Origin: Flavobacteriales bacterium
GTDB lineage: Bacteria > Bacteroidota > Bacteroidia > Flavobacteriales > Flavobacteriaceae
Direction of reading: 5' to 3'
DNA length: 64,000 nt
Assembly (NCBI GenBank): GCA_017303755.1
Contig: JAFLBS010000001.1
Location: forward strand, 372,001-436,000
A program made the translations under genes and the position numbers. Position 1 is the stretch's first letter. The number at the start of each line of letters is the position of its first letter. The notes under the pieces are model-generated. The model was given only the letters and a program-made list of their open reading frames with translations, was not told the DNA's origin and made no database searches. This document shows, in pieces, positions 9,237-16,675 of this stretch.

Positions 9237-9280
9237 CGGGTAGTTGACGGGTAAAATCAAAAAACTACCCGTCGGGTAGT
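9237..9280. promoter_or_regulatory. Operator-like palindrome and half-sites upstream of the LuxR-type gene
   Basis: ACTACCCG-T-CGGGTAGT (9264-9280) is a perfect 17-bp palindrome. Just upstream, CGGGTAGT repeats at 9237-9244 and ACGGGTA at 9247-9253, giving extra half-sites in one 44-bp patch. It lies about 24 bases upstream of the TATTTTTG box of the LuxR-type regulator, between that gene and the divergent small frame at 9007-9174. This is G+C-rich sequence in an AT-rich gap and looks like a protein-binding site. Confidence 0.55.
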
Positions 9281-9303
9281 GTGCAGATATGTTATGAATG
9301 TTC

Positions 9304-9311
9304 TATTTTTG
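9304..9311 (+). promoter_or_regulatory. TAnnTTTG promoter box for the TPR-LuxR gene
   Basis: TATTTTTG, exact consensus, 34 bases before the ATG at 9346. It argues against the longer frame starting at 9298. Confidence 0.5.
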
Positions 9312-9345
9312 CCCGCTATTTTTTTTAATCAACAACTACACAGCC

Positions 9346-10587
9346 ATGATGATCAAAGCCTTAAGAAGAACTTTTGTATTTCTTTTATTACTATTTTCAA
9401 TTACCATTTATTGCCAAAAAACAGCAGAATTAAAACAACTTGAGAAGACCATTACTCAAAACAACGACACTTTCAAGTACGAAAACTCAATTATCTTGAT
9501 AAACAATGCGCTTGAAAACAAAAAATTTTCGCACTACGACCGATTCTATTTGTACTTATTTAAAGCAACTACCTTTAAACGTTTATTCAATTATGAAGAA
9601 GTATTTTATAATTTGAAGTTAGCCCAAAACGAAGGATTATATACTACAAACAAGGAGGAATGCGAAACCATATTAAAAGCTGAGCGTTCATTTGCGTATT
9701 TTGACATACGAAATATTGCAATGGCTATCGCATTAATTAAAGAAATTCCTAAGAAAAATTATAAATACCTTTCTCCTGAAAGCAGATTGTACATTAAGGT
9801 TCAAGAGAGTATTGTTGATATATCGGACAATAAAACTTCTGATGCTGAAAAAAAATTAGAAGAAACCGAAAAAATGGCTCGAGATTTTTGCCCGCGTGAG
9901 TTACCCATTGTATTTGCAACAAAAGCTAAATTATACTCAAAAATTAATGACGCATCAAAAAAAGAAAAAGCACTTCAAGATGGATTGTATTTTGCAAAAA
10001 AGTTCAAAATTCTCAAATACGAAATGTACATGTATGAAGTAATGAAATACTACTACACCGAAAGCAACGATAAGAATCTTAAAATCTATCAAAGAAAATT
10101 TGACTCACTGTTCAACCAATACAATGCCATAATTCACAACGGAAAACTCACCTTATTAGAGCGTGAATTAATCGAAAAAAAGCATCAAAAAGAAACTGAG
10201 AAAGGACAAACAATACAAATTGGATTGTCTGGAATTGCCATTATATTACTGATAGTTTCAATTATTTTGTTTTTCCTTTACAATGAAAACAACGAAAGAA
10301 GAAAATTAGCTGAGAAAGAAATTCAACTCATACACAAACAAATCGCTTTGATGACTAATGCCAAAGATGAAAAAGGTGAAAACAAGATTAATTTGGCAGC
10401 CTACCAACTTACCGAGCGTCAGATCGATATTATTAATTTAATCAGACAAGGAAAAACTAATAAAGAAATTGGAAAAGAATTATTCATTTCTGAAAACACC
10501 GTAAAATACCATTTAAAGGTTATTTACGACATACTCGATATTGAACATCGTTCGGAACTGAAAAAAATCCTTAATGTAAAAAACTGA
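9346..10587 (+). CDS. Membrane-anchored TPR-type regulator with C-terminal LuxR helix-turn-helix
   Basis: 413 residues. Start at 9346 (or the adjacent ATG at 9349) gives a signal peptide, MMIKALRRTFVFLLLLFSIT. A helical TPR-like region fills about 30-285 and is predicted periplasmic. One transmembrane helix lies at about 292-312 (IGLSGIAIILLIVSIILFF), then a short coiled linker, then a LuxR/GerE DNA-binding domain at about 355-413 with LTERQIDIINLIRQGKTNKE and ISENTVKYHLKVIYDIL. The topology suggests a one-component sensor passing a periplasmic signal to a cytoplasmic DNA-binding domain, a layout common in Bacteroidota. Signal and targets are unknown. The palindrome at 9264-9280 could be an autoregulatory site. 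Confidence 0.85.
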   Translation: MMIKALRRTFVFLLLLFSITIYCQKTAELKQLEKTITQNNDTFKYENSIILINNALENKKFSHYDRFYLYLFKATTFKRLFNYEEVFYNLKLAQNEGLYTTNKEECETILKAERSFAYFDIRNIAMAIALIKEIPKKNYKYLSPESRLYIKVQESIVDISDNKTSDAEKKLEETEKMARDFCPRELPIVFATKAKLYSKINDASKKEKALQDGLYFAKKFKILKYEMYMYEVMKYYYTESNDKNLKIYQRKFDSLFNQYNAIIHNGKLTLLERELIEKKHQKETEKGQTIQIGLSGIAIILLIVSIILFFLYNENNERRKLAEKEIQLIHKQIALMTNAKDEKGENKINLAAYQLTERQIDIINLIRQGKTNKEIGKELFISENTVKYHLKVIYDILDIEHRSELKKILNVKN

Positions 10588-10621
10588 CTGTAAAGCCATC
10601 AGCAGTGCATTTATGTTATAG

Positions 10622-11596
10622 TTATTGAGATGTATTTCTAATTTCATCCATAATCTGAATTAAACCCAACGACAACACAAAAGGCATTCTCGGGCTTTCT
10701 GACCAACCGTTATACAAACACTCGTTAACGTGTTCTATTTCATAAAAATACCCAAAACCGATGCGCTCTGACTGAACTAGTTGATCCGATTTGCCATGAA
10801 TTACAATGGTGTGTTCGCTTTGTTCATGAAATCGATTTGCAATTACAATGCTACCATTTGTACCATAAATTGTACATCCAATATCAGTAGAGGTTTCAAA
10901 GGAAGAAAACAATGTCGCTGTTTTTTCTCCTTCATAACTAAGTAAAACAGAACACGAAGCATCGACACCAGAAACTGAATTACGTAAAGAAGCTAGGATT
11001 TTATTAGGCTTACCTAAAAACAGCACACTCATAAAAAGAGGATATATTCCGATATCTAATAGTGATCCGCCACCCAAATTTGCATCAAAAAGTCGGCTCA
11101 TAGGATTGTAATCCGTTTTAAATGCAAAATCGGCCGACACATGAATAACTTCTCCGATGGATCCACTTTGAATGGTATTTTGAATACTTAGTATATTAGG
11201 CAAAAAACTCGTCCACATCGCTTCCATCAAAAAAACATTATTTTCACGAGCCACTTGTATCATTTCTTCTACATCCGATTGGTTTGTAGATAAAGGTTTT
11301 TCGCATAAAACCCCTTTTCCCTTTTGCAAACAAAGTATTGAATGTTCTTTGTGGTACGAATTGGGTGTAGCCACATAAACGATATCAACTTGTGTGCATT
11401 CGGCCAAATCTTCATAGGAATCAAAACTCAACTTTACGTTGTACTTTTCAGCAAAAGTTTTACTCTTTAAAGCATCTCTTGAAGCGCAAGCAATAAGTTC
11501 AGCATTGGCGCTCAACAACAAATCATGTGCAAATATATGTGCGATTTTTCCACAACCTAAAATCCCCCATCTCACTTTCTGACCTCTATTCATCAT
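10622..11596 (-). CDS. Gfo/Idh/MocA family NAD(P)-dependent oxidoreductase
   Basis: 324 residues. The N-terminal Rossmann domain carries VRWGILGCGKIAHIFA (dinucleotide binding) and the family signature CEKPLSTN, whose lysine takes part in catalysis. GGGSLLDIGIYPL in the C-terminal domain is the usual active-site helix of the trans-dihydrodiol dehydrogenase-like branch. It probably oxidises or reduces a sugar or polyol ring carbon; the substrate is not deducible. The gene is isolated, convergent with the TPR-LuxR gene and divergent from pirin. Confidence 0.88.
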   Translation of the reverse strand: MMNRGQKVRWGILGCGKIAHIFAHDLLLSANAELIACASRDALKSKTFAEKYNVKLSFDSYEDLAECTQVDIVYVATPNSYHKEHSILCLQKGKGVLCEKPLSTNQSDVEEMIQVARENNVFLMEAMWTSFLPNILSIQNTIQSGSIGEVIHVSADFAFKTDYNPMSRLFDANLGGGSLLDIGIYPLFMSVLFLGKPNKILASLRNSVSGVDASCSVLLSYEGEKTATLFSSFETSTDIGCTIYGTNGSIVIANRFHEQSEHTIVIHGKSDQLVQSERIGFGYFYEIEHVNECLYNGWSESPRMPFVLSLGLIQIMDEIRNTSQ

Positions 11597-11701
11597 ATTG
11601 TACTGTTATTCGTCATAAAAATAGACAATATTTTTTGAGCCAACTAAAAACTATACTGTGTTTCTTAATCTACATTAAGTGCTTACTGCATCCTGTCGCT
11701 G

Positions 11702-11709
11702 TACATTTG
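11702..11709 (+). promoter_or_regulatory. TAnnTTTG promoter box for pirin
   Basis: TACATTTG, exact consensus, 28 bases upstream of the pirin ATG. Confidence 0.5.
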
Positions 11710-11737
11710 TATCATAATAATTACTAAATTTATACAA

Positions 11738-12454
11738 ATGAAAAATACAGTCTTACACAAAGCCAATACAAGAGGTCATGCTGATCATGGTTGGTTAAAC
11801 GCTTACCATAGTTTTAGTTTTGCTAATTGGTACAATCCTGATAGAGTACAATTTGGAATGCTTCGCGTTTTAAACGACGATACAGTTGCTGCTGGAATGG
11901 GTTTCGGAACGCATCCACACGACAATATGGAAATCATCACGATTCCGCTTGAAGGCGATTTAGCACACAAAGACAGCATGGGAAATGCCGCCACAATCAA
12001 AACAGGCGATGTTCAAGTGATGAGTGCTGGAACTGGAATCCAACACAGCGAATTCAATCCAAATCACGACCAACAGACTAAATTGTTCCAAATTTGGTTG
12101 TTCCCGAAATTCCGAAATGTAGAACCACGTTACCAACAAATTACGTTGGATGTAACTGAACAAAAAAACAACTTTGCTCAAATTTTATCTCCAAATGCTG
12201 ATGATGAAGGTGTTTGGATTTACCAAGATGCTTGGTTTTATTTGAGTGACTTTGATGCTAATTTTTCAAAAAAATTAAGTCTCAAAAAAGAAGGTAACGG
12301 ATTTTACATCATGAACATTGAAGGTGAAATTGAAGTTAATGGCGAAAAACTTGAAAAAAGAGATGCGATTGGTATTTGGGAAACCAATGAAATCGAAATC
12401 AAAGCTACAACTGACGCTAAGTTTTTGGTGATGGAAATTCCGATGAATCAATAA
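11738..12454 (+). CDS. Pirin family protein (quercetinase-like bicupin)
   Basis: 238 residues, the length of the YhhW-type pirins. The metal-binding motif of the first cupin is clear: H59-x-H61 in FGTHPHDNMEIITIPLEG, followed by SAGTGIQHSEFN, which provides the other His and Glu ligands. Some homologues oxidise quercetin and others act as redox-sensing cofactors, so the role here is open. It precedes a palindromic repeat and the small redox/stress cluster. Confidence 0.9.
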   Translation: MKNTVLHKANTRGHADHGWLNAYHSFSFANWYNPDRVQFGMLRVLNDDTVAAGMGFGTHPHDNMEIITIPLEGDLAHKDSMGNAATIKTGDVQVMSAGTGIQHSEFNPNHDQQTKLFQIWLFPKFRNVEPRYQQITLDVTEQKNNFAQILSPNADDEGVWIYQDAWFYLSDFDANFSKKLSLKKEGNGFYIMNIEGEIEVNGEKLEKRDAIGIWETNEIEIKATTDAKFLVMEIPMNQ

Positions 12455-12459
12455 TTTCT

Positions 12460-12534
12460 TTGTCATTTCGACGAAGGAGAAATCACATAAAGTTATTTAG
12501 ATTATATGATTTCTCCCTTTGGTCGAAATGACAA
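12460..12534. repeat. Long palindromic repeat, TGTCATTTCGAC family, copy 1
   Basis: Perfect 13-bp outer arms (12460-12472 TTGTCATTTCGAC; 12522-12534) continue into imperfect inner arms built on GGAGAAATCA. It lies five bases after the pirin stop. The sequence is closely related to the element at 36056-36128, differing mainly by T/C changes that keep the pairing. Confidence 0.85.
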
Positions 12535-12553
12535 ACTATAAACAGATAACTAT

Positions 12554-12835
12554 ATGAACGAAGTACAACTCAAAATCAATGATAAAAATGGTGTTTTTTA
12601 TATTGATGTAGACGGCAAACACGAAGCAATGATGACGTTTGTTTTTGCTGGTGAAGATAAAATCATCATCGATCACACCGAAGTAAAACCGGGCAACGAA
12701 GGCAAAGGTTTTGGTAAAAAAATGGTAACCAAATCGGTAGAATTTGCCCGTGAAAAAGGCATTAAAATTATTCCGCTTTGTCCGTTTGCTAAAAGTGTTT
12801 TTGACAAGACGCCTGAGTTTAGAGATGTTTTATAA
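12554..12835 (+). CDS. Small GNAT-type N-acetyltransferase (YjdJ-like)
   Basis: 93 residues, matching the short GNAT subfamily that includes E. coli YjdJ. The acetyl-CoA loop VKPGNEGKGFGKKMV is intact, as is the C-terminal IIPLCPFAKSVFDK. In E. coli the yjdJ homologue is next to yjdI (Fe-S protein); here a yjdI-like gene lies two genes downstream, which supports the assignment. Substrate unknown. Confidence 0.85.
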   Translation: MNEVQLKINDKNGVFYIDVDGKHEAMMTFVFAGEDKIIIDHTEVKPGNEGKGFGKKMVTKSVEFAREKGIKIIPLCPFAKSVFDKTPEFRDVL

Positions 12836-12842
12836 CTTAATT

Positions 12843-12875
12843 AAACCTATAAGGTTTTAAAAACCTTATAGGTTT
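12843..12875. repeat. Palindrome AACCTATAAGGTTTT
   Basis: AAACCTATAAGGTTTT (12843-12858) and its exact complement (12860-12875) around a 1-base centre: 16-bp perfect arms. It lies between the GNAT and OsmC genes. It is a cruciform/hairpin candidate with no T run, so probably a dispersed repeat rather than a terminator. Confidence 0.75.
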
Positions 12876-12885
12876 CTATACAATA

Positions 12886-13293
12886 ATGGAAAATCTATTA
12901 GAAAACAATATTCTCGGAACTATTGGCACACAAAGCTACTTGTGTACTATTTCATGGCGCAACGGAACGTTGATTATGGACGAACCCGAAAGCATTGGTG
13001 GAAATGATCTTGGTCCCGATCCGTATTCAACTCTTTTGGCTTCTTTGGCGGGTTGTACTTTGTCTACTTTACGGATGTACATCAATCGAAAAGGTTGGGA
13101 AATTCCAGAAATTTCTGTTACTTTAAATATGTCGCAAAATCTAGAAAGTGAGCTTGAAACTGTTATTTCGAGAACCATTACTTTTTCATCGGCAATTAGC
13201 GAAGAACAAAAAGAACGCTTACTTTTAATTGCTGAAAAATGTCCGGTTTCTAAAATTTTAAAAAATAAAATAACCATTAATACTCAATTGTAA
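12886..13293 (+). CDS. OsmC/Ohr-family peroxiredoxin-like protein
   Basis: 135 residues with the two active-site cysteines of the family: SLAGCTLSTLRMY and EKCPVSKIL. Such proteins reduce organic hydroperoxides through a Cys pair. The SIGGNDLGPDPYSTLLAS segment leading into the first Cys is typical of the YhfA/OsmC branch. The YjdI-like gene starts 2 bases after the stop, so they are probably co-transcribed. Confidence 0.9.
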   Translation: MENLLENNILGTIGTQSYLCTISWRNGTLIMDEPESIGGNDLGPDPYSTLLASLAGCTLSTLRMYINRKGWEIPEISVTLNMSQNLESELETVISRTITFSSAISEEQKERLLLIAEKCPVSKILKNKITINTQL

Positions 13294-13295
13294 TC

Positions 13296-13532
13296 ATGGA
13301 TGCAAAAGATCTAACCAAAGAATACAGCAATGGTGAAGTAACTATTGTATGGAAAAACGCATTGTGTAAGCACGCTGCAGAATGTGTAAAAAACAATCCT
13401 GATGTTTTTAAACCCAAAGAAAAACCATGGATTCACGCCGAAAATTCAACCACTGAAAAAATTATTGAAACTGTTAAAAAATGTCCATCTGGAGCATTGA
13501 CCTATTATTTAAACAATGAAACAACCGCCTAA
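13296..13532 (+). CDS. (4Fe-4S) mono-cluster protein, YjdI family
   Basis: 78 residues. The motifs ALCKHAAECVKNNPDVF, KPWIHAEN and KKCPSGALTY match the short ferredoxin-like YjdI family (divergent 4Fe-4S mono-cluster). Cysteines seen: two in LCKHAAEC and one in KCPSGAL, fewer than the four of a classical cluster, as is normal for this family. Likely a small redox or sensing protein working with its GNAT/OsmC neighbours. Its 3' end overlaps the next gene by 17 bases. Confidence 0.85.
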   Translation: MDAKDLTKEYSNGEVTIVWKNALCKHAAECVKNNPDVFKPKEKPWIHAENSTTEKIIETVKKCPSGALTYYLNNETTA

Positions 13533-13728
13533 ATGGAAATTTGCACTAATGGTTTGGATGGCCATTTATCCAAGTATTACTTTAGTGCAATTACTGATTG
13601 GAAAACAACTAACTAGCTTACCTTTGCCATTGCGTACATTAATCATGACCGGAATCTTAGTTCCGCTAATGGTGTATGTATTGCTTCCTTTATTCCGAAA
13701 ACTATTAGGAAATTGGCTTAACAAATAA
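13516..13728 (+). CDS. Small two-helix membrane protein
   Basis: 70 residues starting inside the end of the YjdI-like gene. Two transmembrane helices are evident (WKFALMVWMAIYPSITLVQL and the stretch LIMTGILVPLMVYVLLPL). The pattern PPKWKFALMVWMAIYPS with LPLPLRTLI resembles the C-terminal membrane anchor found on some antibiotic-biosynthesis-monooxygenase-type proteins, here without the enzymatic domain; that resemblance is from memory. Tight overlap suggests translational coupling with the upstream genes. Confidence 0.75.
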   Translation: MKQPPKWKFALMVWMAIYPSITLVQLLIGKQLTSLPLPLRTLIMTGILVPLMVYVLLPLFRKLLGNWLNK

Positions 13729-13734
13729 AAAACT

Positions 13735-14262
13735 ATGAAAAAAATTATCGCTTTTGGAGCTTCATCAAGTTCGACTTCAATTAATAAACAATTGGCTACT
13801 TATGCGGCTACTCTTTTTGACAATTGTTCGGTAGAAGTTCTCGATTTAAACGATTACGAATTGCCTTTATTTTCAGTTGACAAAGAAAAAGCAAACGGAA
13901 TTCCATCGTTGGCTCACGATTTTTACAATCAACTAGGAACTGCCGATTTGATCATTATTTCGTTTGCCGAACACAACGGTGCGTATTCAGCAGCTTTTAA
14001 AAATACTTTTGATTGGATTTCGCGTATCAACAGCAAAACATTTCAAGAAAAACCTATGCTTTTACTCGCAACTTCGCCCGGAGCACGCGGAGGAAGTTCA
14101 GTTTTGGAAATTGCTAAAAACCGTTTTCCTTTTCAAGGCGGAATTGTAAAAGGAAGCTTTTCATTGCCTAGTTTTAATGATAATTTCGATGCTGAAAAAG
14201 GAATCACGAATGCTGAGTTGAAAAACCAATTATTGGAAATTATAAACTCAATCGAATTATAA
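13735..14262 (+). CDS. NADPH-dependent FMN reductase family protein
   Basis: 175 residues with a flavodoxin-like fold: FGASSSSTSINKQLA is the FMN phosphate loop, SFAEHNGAYSAAFKNTFDWI is the second flavin contact, and LATSPGARGG the third. These are chromate/azo/quinone-type reductases that use NAD(P)H. It starts 6 bases after the small membrane protein and probably ends the redox cluster operon. Confidence 0.87.
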   Translation: MKKIIAFGASSSSTSINKQLATYAATLFDNCSVEVLDLNDYELPLFSVDKEKANGIPSLAHDFYNQLGTADLIIISFAEHNGAYSAAFKNTFDWISRINSKTFQEKPMLLLATSPGARGGSSVLEIAKNRFPFQGGIVKGSFSLPSFNDNFDAEKGITNAELKNQLLEIINSIEL

Positions 14263-14271
14263 TAAAAATGT

Positions 14272-14279
14272 TATTTTTG
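14272..14279 (+). promoter_or_regulatory. TAnnTTTG promoter box for fabD
   Basis: TATTTTTG, exact consensus, 54 bases upstream of the fabD ATG and 9 bases after the FMN reductase stop. Confidence 0.45.
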
Positions 14280-14333
14280 CTAAAGTTTCAGGTAAACTAC
14301 AAACAATAAACCAAGAACAATAAACATAACATC

Positions 14334-15206
14334 ATGAAAGCATACGTATTTCCAGGTCAAGGTGCGCAATTCACCGGAATGGGTAAAGAATTATATGAAA
14401 ACTCTCCTTTAGCTAAAGAATTATTTGAAAAAGCCAATGATATTTTAGGTTTCCGAATTACTGATATCATGTTTGAAGGTACAGCCGACGAATTAAAAGA
14501 AACCAAAGTGACTCAACCTGCCGTTTTTTTACACTCAGTGATTTTGGCCAAAACATTAGATAATTTCAAACCCGATATGGTGGCCGGACATTCATTAGGC
14601 GAATTTTCTGCCTTAGTTGCCAATGGTGCTTTGAGTTTTGAAGACGGATTAAAACTAGTGTCTCAACGTGCAACTGCAATGCAAAAAGCCTGTGAAATAA
14701 CTCCTTCAACTATGGCGGCTGTCTTAAACTTAGACGATAAAATTGTAGAAGACATCTGTGCTTCTATTGATGGTGTTGTGGTAGCTGCCAATTACAACTG
14801 TCCGGGACAATTAGTGATTTCAGGCGAATACAAAGCAGTAGAACTAGCATGCGAAAAAATGAAAGAAGCTGGAGCCAAAAGAGCACTAATTTTACCTGTT
14901 GGTGGAGCTTTTCATTCACCCATGATGGAACCTGCACGTGAAGAATTAGCAGCTGCAATTGAAGCGACTACTTTTTCTACTCCAATTTGCCCAGTATATC
15001 AAAATGTTACAGCCAGTGCAGTCTCGGATGCAGAAGAAATTAAAAAGAACCTCATCATTCAATTAACCGCTCCTGTGAAATGGACGCAATCAGTGCAACA
15101 AATGATCAAAGACGGTGCAACGAGTTTTACTGAAGTTGGACCGGGTAAAGTATTAGTTGGTTTAGTTGGAAAAATTGATAAAGACGTTGAGACGATTTCG
15201 GCTTAG
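14334..15206 (+). CDS. fabD: Malonyl-CoA:ACP transacylase (FabD)
   Basis: Transfers malonyl from CoA to acyl carrier protein for fatty acid synthesis. 290 residues, normal length. The nucleophile is S87 in GHSLGEFSAL, the catalytic His is H194 in GGAFHSPMMEPA, and the N-terminal FPGQGAQFTGMG oxyanion loop is intact. It has its own promoter box and a terminator after it, so it is a single-gene unit here rather than part of a fab cluster. Confidence 0.96.
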   Translation: MKAYVFPGQGAQFTGMGKELYENSPLAKELFEKANDILGFRITDIMFEGTADELKETKVTQPAVFLHSVILAKTLDNFKPDMVAGHSLGEFSALVANGALSFEDGLKLVSQRATAMQKACEITPSTMAAVLNLDDKIVEDICASIDGVVVAANYNCPGQLVISGEYKAVELACEKMKEAGAKRALILPVGGAFHSPMMEPAREELAAAIEATTFSTPICPVYQNVTASAVSDAEEIKKNLIIQLTAPVKWTQSVQQMIKDGATSFTEVGPGKVLVGLVGKIDKDVETISA

Positions 15207-15211
15207 ACAAG

Positions 15212-15237
15212 TTTTCAGTCGCAGTCGCAGTTTTCAG
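15212..15237. repeat. CAGTCG tandem repeat, short copy
   Basis: TTTTCAGTCGCAGTCGCAG followed by TTTTCAG right after the fabD stop. The same CAGTCGCAGTCGCAGT string is present in a longer inverted form at 43203-43251 between clpP and clpX. Confidence 0.55.
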
Positions 15238-15248
15238 AATACAAATAC

Positions 15249-15281
15249 AATCCTCATGAACTAAAGTTGGTGAGGATTTTT
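15249..15281 (+). terminator. Terminator after fabD
   Basis: AATCCTCA (15249-15256) pairs with TGAGGATT (15271-15278) and is followed by T residues. It lies only 13 bases before the M23 peptidase start, so that gene would need a promoter inside or downstream of it. Confidence 0.65.
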
Positions 15282-15293
15282 AATACTAAAAAA

Positions 15294-15974
15294 ATGAAAA
15301 GTTATATCGAAATATTGCGTTCGTGCGAAGCAGCAAAAGTGATTGCTCCTGAAATTGATTATTCAGAATACGTTGCTTTAGATTTATCGGTCTCAAATGA
15401 TGAATTACACCATTACGCATTAAACACTGCTCACGACTACGAGATTTTCATTCAAAATCATTTGGATAAAAACAAAGCCAAAATTGCCTATGGTGGTTAT
15501 TTAGAACGTCGAAATCTGTACAAAAGAAGTTCGGTTTTTAAAAATGAAACAACAACTGAGCGCGACATTCACATTGGTCTGGATTTGTGGATTAACGAAC
15601 AAGCTTCCGTTTTTGCGGTTTTGGATGGGACTATTCACAGCGTACAAAACAATAATGCTTTGGGTGATTATGGACCGACTATTATTCTTGAGCATCAACT
15701 AGAAGATTTTAAATTTCATACGTTGTATGGACATTTGAGTTTAGAAAGTTTGAATGATAAAAAAGTGGGTGATTATATTAAAAAAGGAACATCAATTGCC
15801 ACATTAGGATTGCCACCAATTAATGGTGATTACGCTCCGCATTTGCATTTTCAGATTATCATAGACATGCAAAATAAAAAAGGCGATTATCCCGGAGTTT
15901 GCAATGAGAACGATTTATTATTTTATACCGAAAACTGTCCCGATCCTAATTTATTATTGAAAATTGGCATTTAA
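15294..15974 (+). CDS. M23 family (LytM-type) peptidoglycan metallopeptidase
   Basis: 226 residues from the ATG at 15294; the alternative frame from 15267 runs through the terminator. The zinc site is complete: H93-x3-D97 in HIGLDLW and H183-x-H185 in APHLHFQI, with H142 in HTLYGHLS as the catalytic His. These enzymes cut peptide cross-links in peptidoglycan. No signal peptide is visible at this start, which is odd for a cell-wall enzyme and leaves location open. Confidence 0.85.
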   Translation: MKSYIEILRSCEAAKVIAPEIDYSEYVALDLSVSNDELHHYALNTAHDYEIFIQNHLDKNKAKIAYGGYLERRNLYKRSSVFKNETTTERDIHIGLDLWINEQASVFAVLDGTIHSVQNNNALGDYGPTIILEHQLEDFKFHTLYGHLSLESLNDKKVGDYIKKGTSIATLGLPPINGDYAPHLHFQIIIDMQNKKGDYPGVCNENDLLFYTENCPDPNLLLKIGI

Positions 15975-16016
15975 TTTGTACCTTTCTAATTAATTTTAAT
16001 TCAAAATCAAACTCTT

Positions 16017-16271
16017 ATGAAAAAAATAATTTTACTAGCAGCATTAATCACATTCACCATTTCTTGTAAAGAAGAAACCAAAGAAAAAGTGGAAGAAGCA
16101 ACTAAAGCTGTAGCCACAGATGTAAAAGAAGTTGTAGACTCAACGGCAACCAAAGCAAAAAAAATAATCGACTCTTCTAAAGTAAAAGAAAAAATGAAAG
16201 ATGTGGTTGCTAAAACCGCAGAAAAAGTAGAAGAAGGTGCTAAAAAAGTACAAGAATCTGTAAAAAAATAA
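16017..16271 (+). CDS. Small Lys/Glu/Ala-rich lipoprotein
   Basis: 84 residues with a lipoprotein signal peptide ending at a lipobox Cys (LITFTISC, C17). The rest is one long amphipathic helix with heptad-like Lys, Glu, Ala and Val (VEEATKAVATDVKEVVDS, KVEEGAKKVQESVKK). It is a clear paralogue of the next gene. It is probably anchored in a membrane leaflet and helical, but I know no function. A near-consensus TACCTTTC box lies upstream at 15978-15985. Confidence 0.75.
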   Translation: MKKIILLAALITFTISCKEETKEKVEEATKAVATDVKEVVDSTATKAKKIIDSSKVKEKMKDVVAKTAEKVEEGAKKVQESVKK

Positions 16272-16277
16272 GTCAGT

Positions 16278-16312
16278 AAAAAGTTCCAATAAAAAAATTA
16301 TTGGAACTTTTT
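16278..16312 (+). terminator. Terminator after the first small lipoprotein
   Basis: Perfect 15-bp arms AAAAAGTTCCAATAA / TTATTGGAACTTTTT with a 5-base loop and a further T run. Confidence 0.85.
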
Positions 16313-16371
16313 TGTTTTTGGCATCTGTTTTGTATTACTCATAAAAGTAACAACCTTTAAATAATTTAAAA

Positions 16372-16620
16372 ATGAAAAAAACAATTCTTGCAGTAGCTTT
16401 TATGGCTGTTGCGATGGTATCATGCCAAGACAAAACAAAAACTGAAGTTGATGAAGCTGCAACTGCTATTGGAACAGAAGCAGAAGCAACTACAGAAACA
16501 GTTGGTGAAGCAATTGACTCAACTGCTGGTGAAGTGAAAGAAGACGTTAAAGATGGCGTTGAAGCTGGAGCTGAAAAAGTAGAAGAAGGCGCTAAAGAAG
16601 TGAAAGAAGCTGTAAAATAA
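16372..16620 (+). CDS. Small Glu/Ala-rich lipoprotein, paralogue of the preceding gene
   Basis: 82 residues, lipobox AMVSC with the Cys at 18, then a helix-forming acidic tail ending KVEEGAKEVKEAVK, which closely matches the end of the neighbour (KVEEGAKKVQESVKK). The pair looks like a tandem duplication with separate terminators, so each is its own transcript. Net charge is more negative than in its sister. Function unknown. Confidence 0.75.
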   Translation: MKKTILAVAFMAVAMVSCQDKTKTEVDEAATAIGTEAEATTETVGEAIDSTAGEVKEDVKDGVEAGAEKVEEGAKEVKEAVK

Positions 16621-16641
16621 TCAGCTTGTCTTCTAAAAAAC

Positions 16642-16672
16642 AAAACCCAAATTCGTTTGAATTTGGGTTTTT
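16642..16672. terminator. Bidirectional terminator between lipoprotein and galE
   Basis: AAAACCCAAATTC (16642-16654) and GAATTTGGGTTTT (16659-16671), perfect 13-bp arms with a 4-base loop, A and T runs on either side. It sits between convergent genes. Confidence 0.85.
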
Positions 16673-16675
16673 CTT

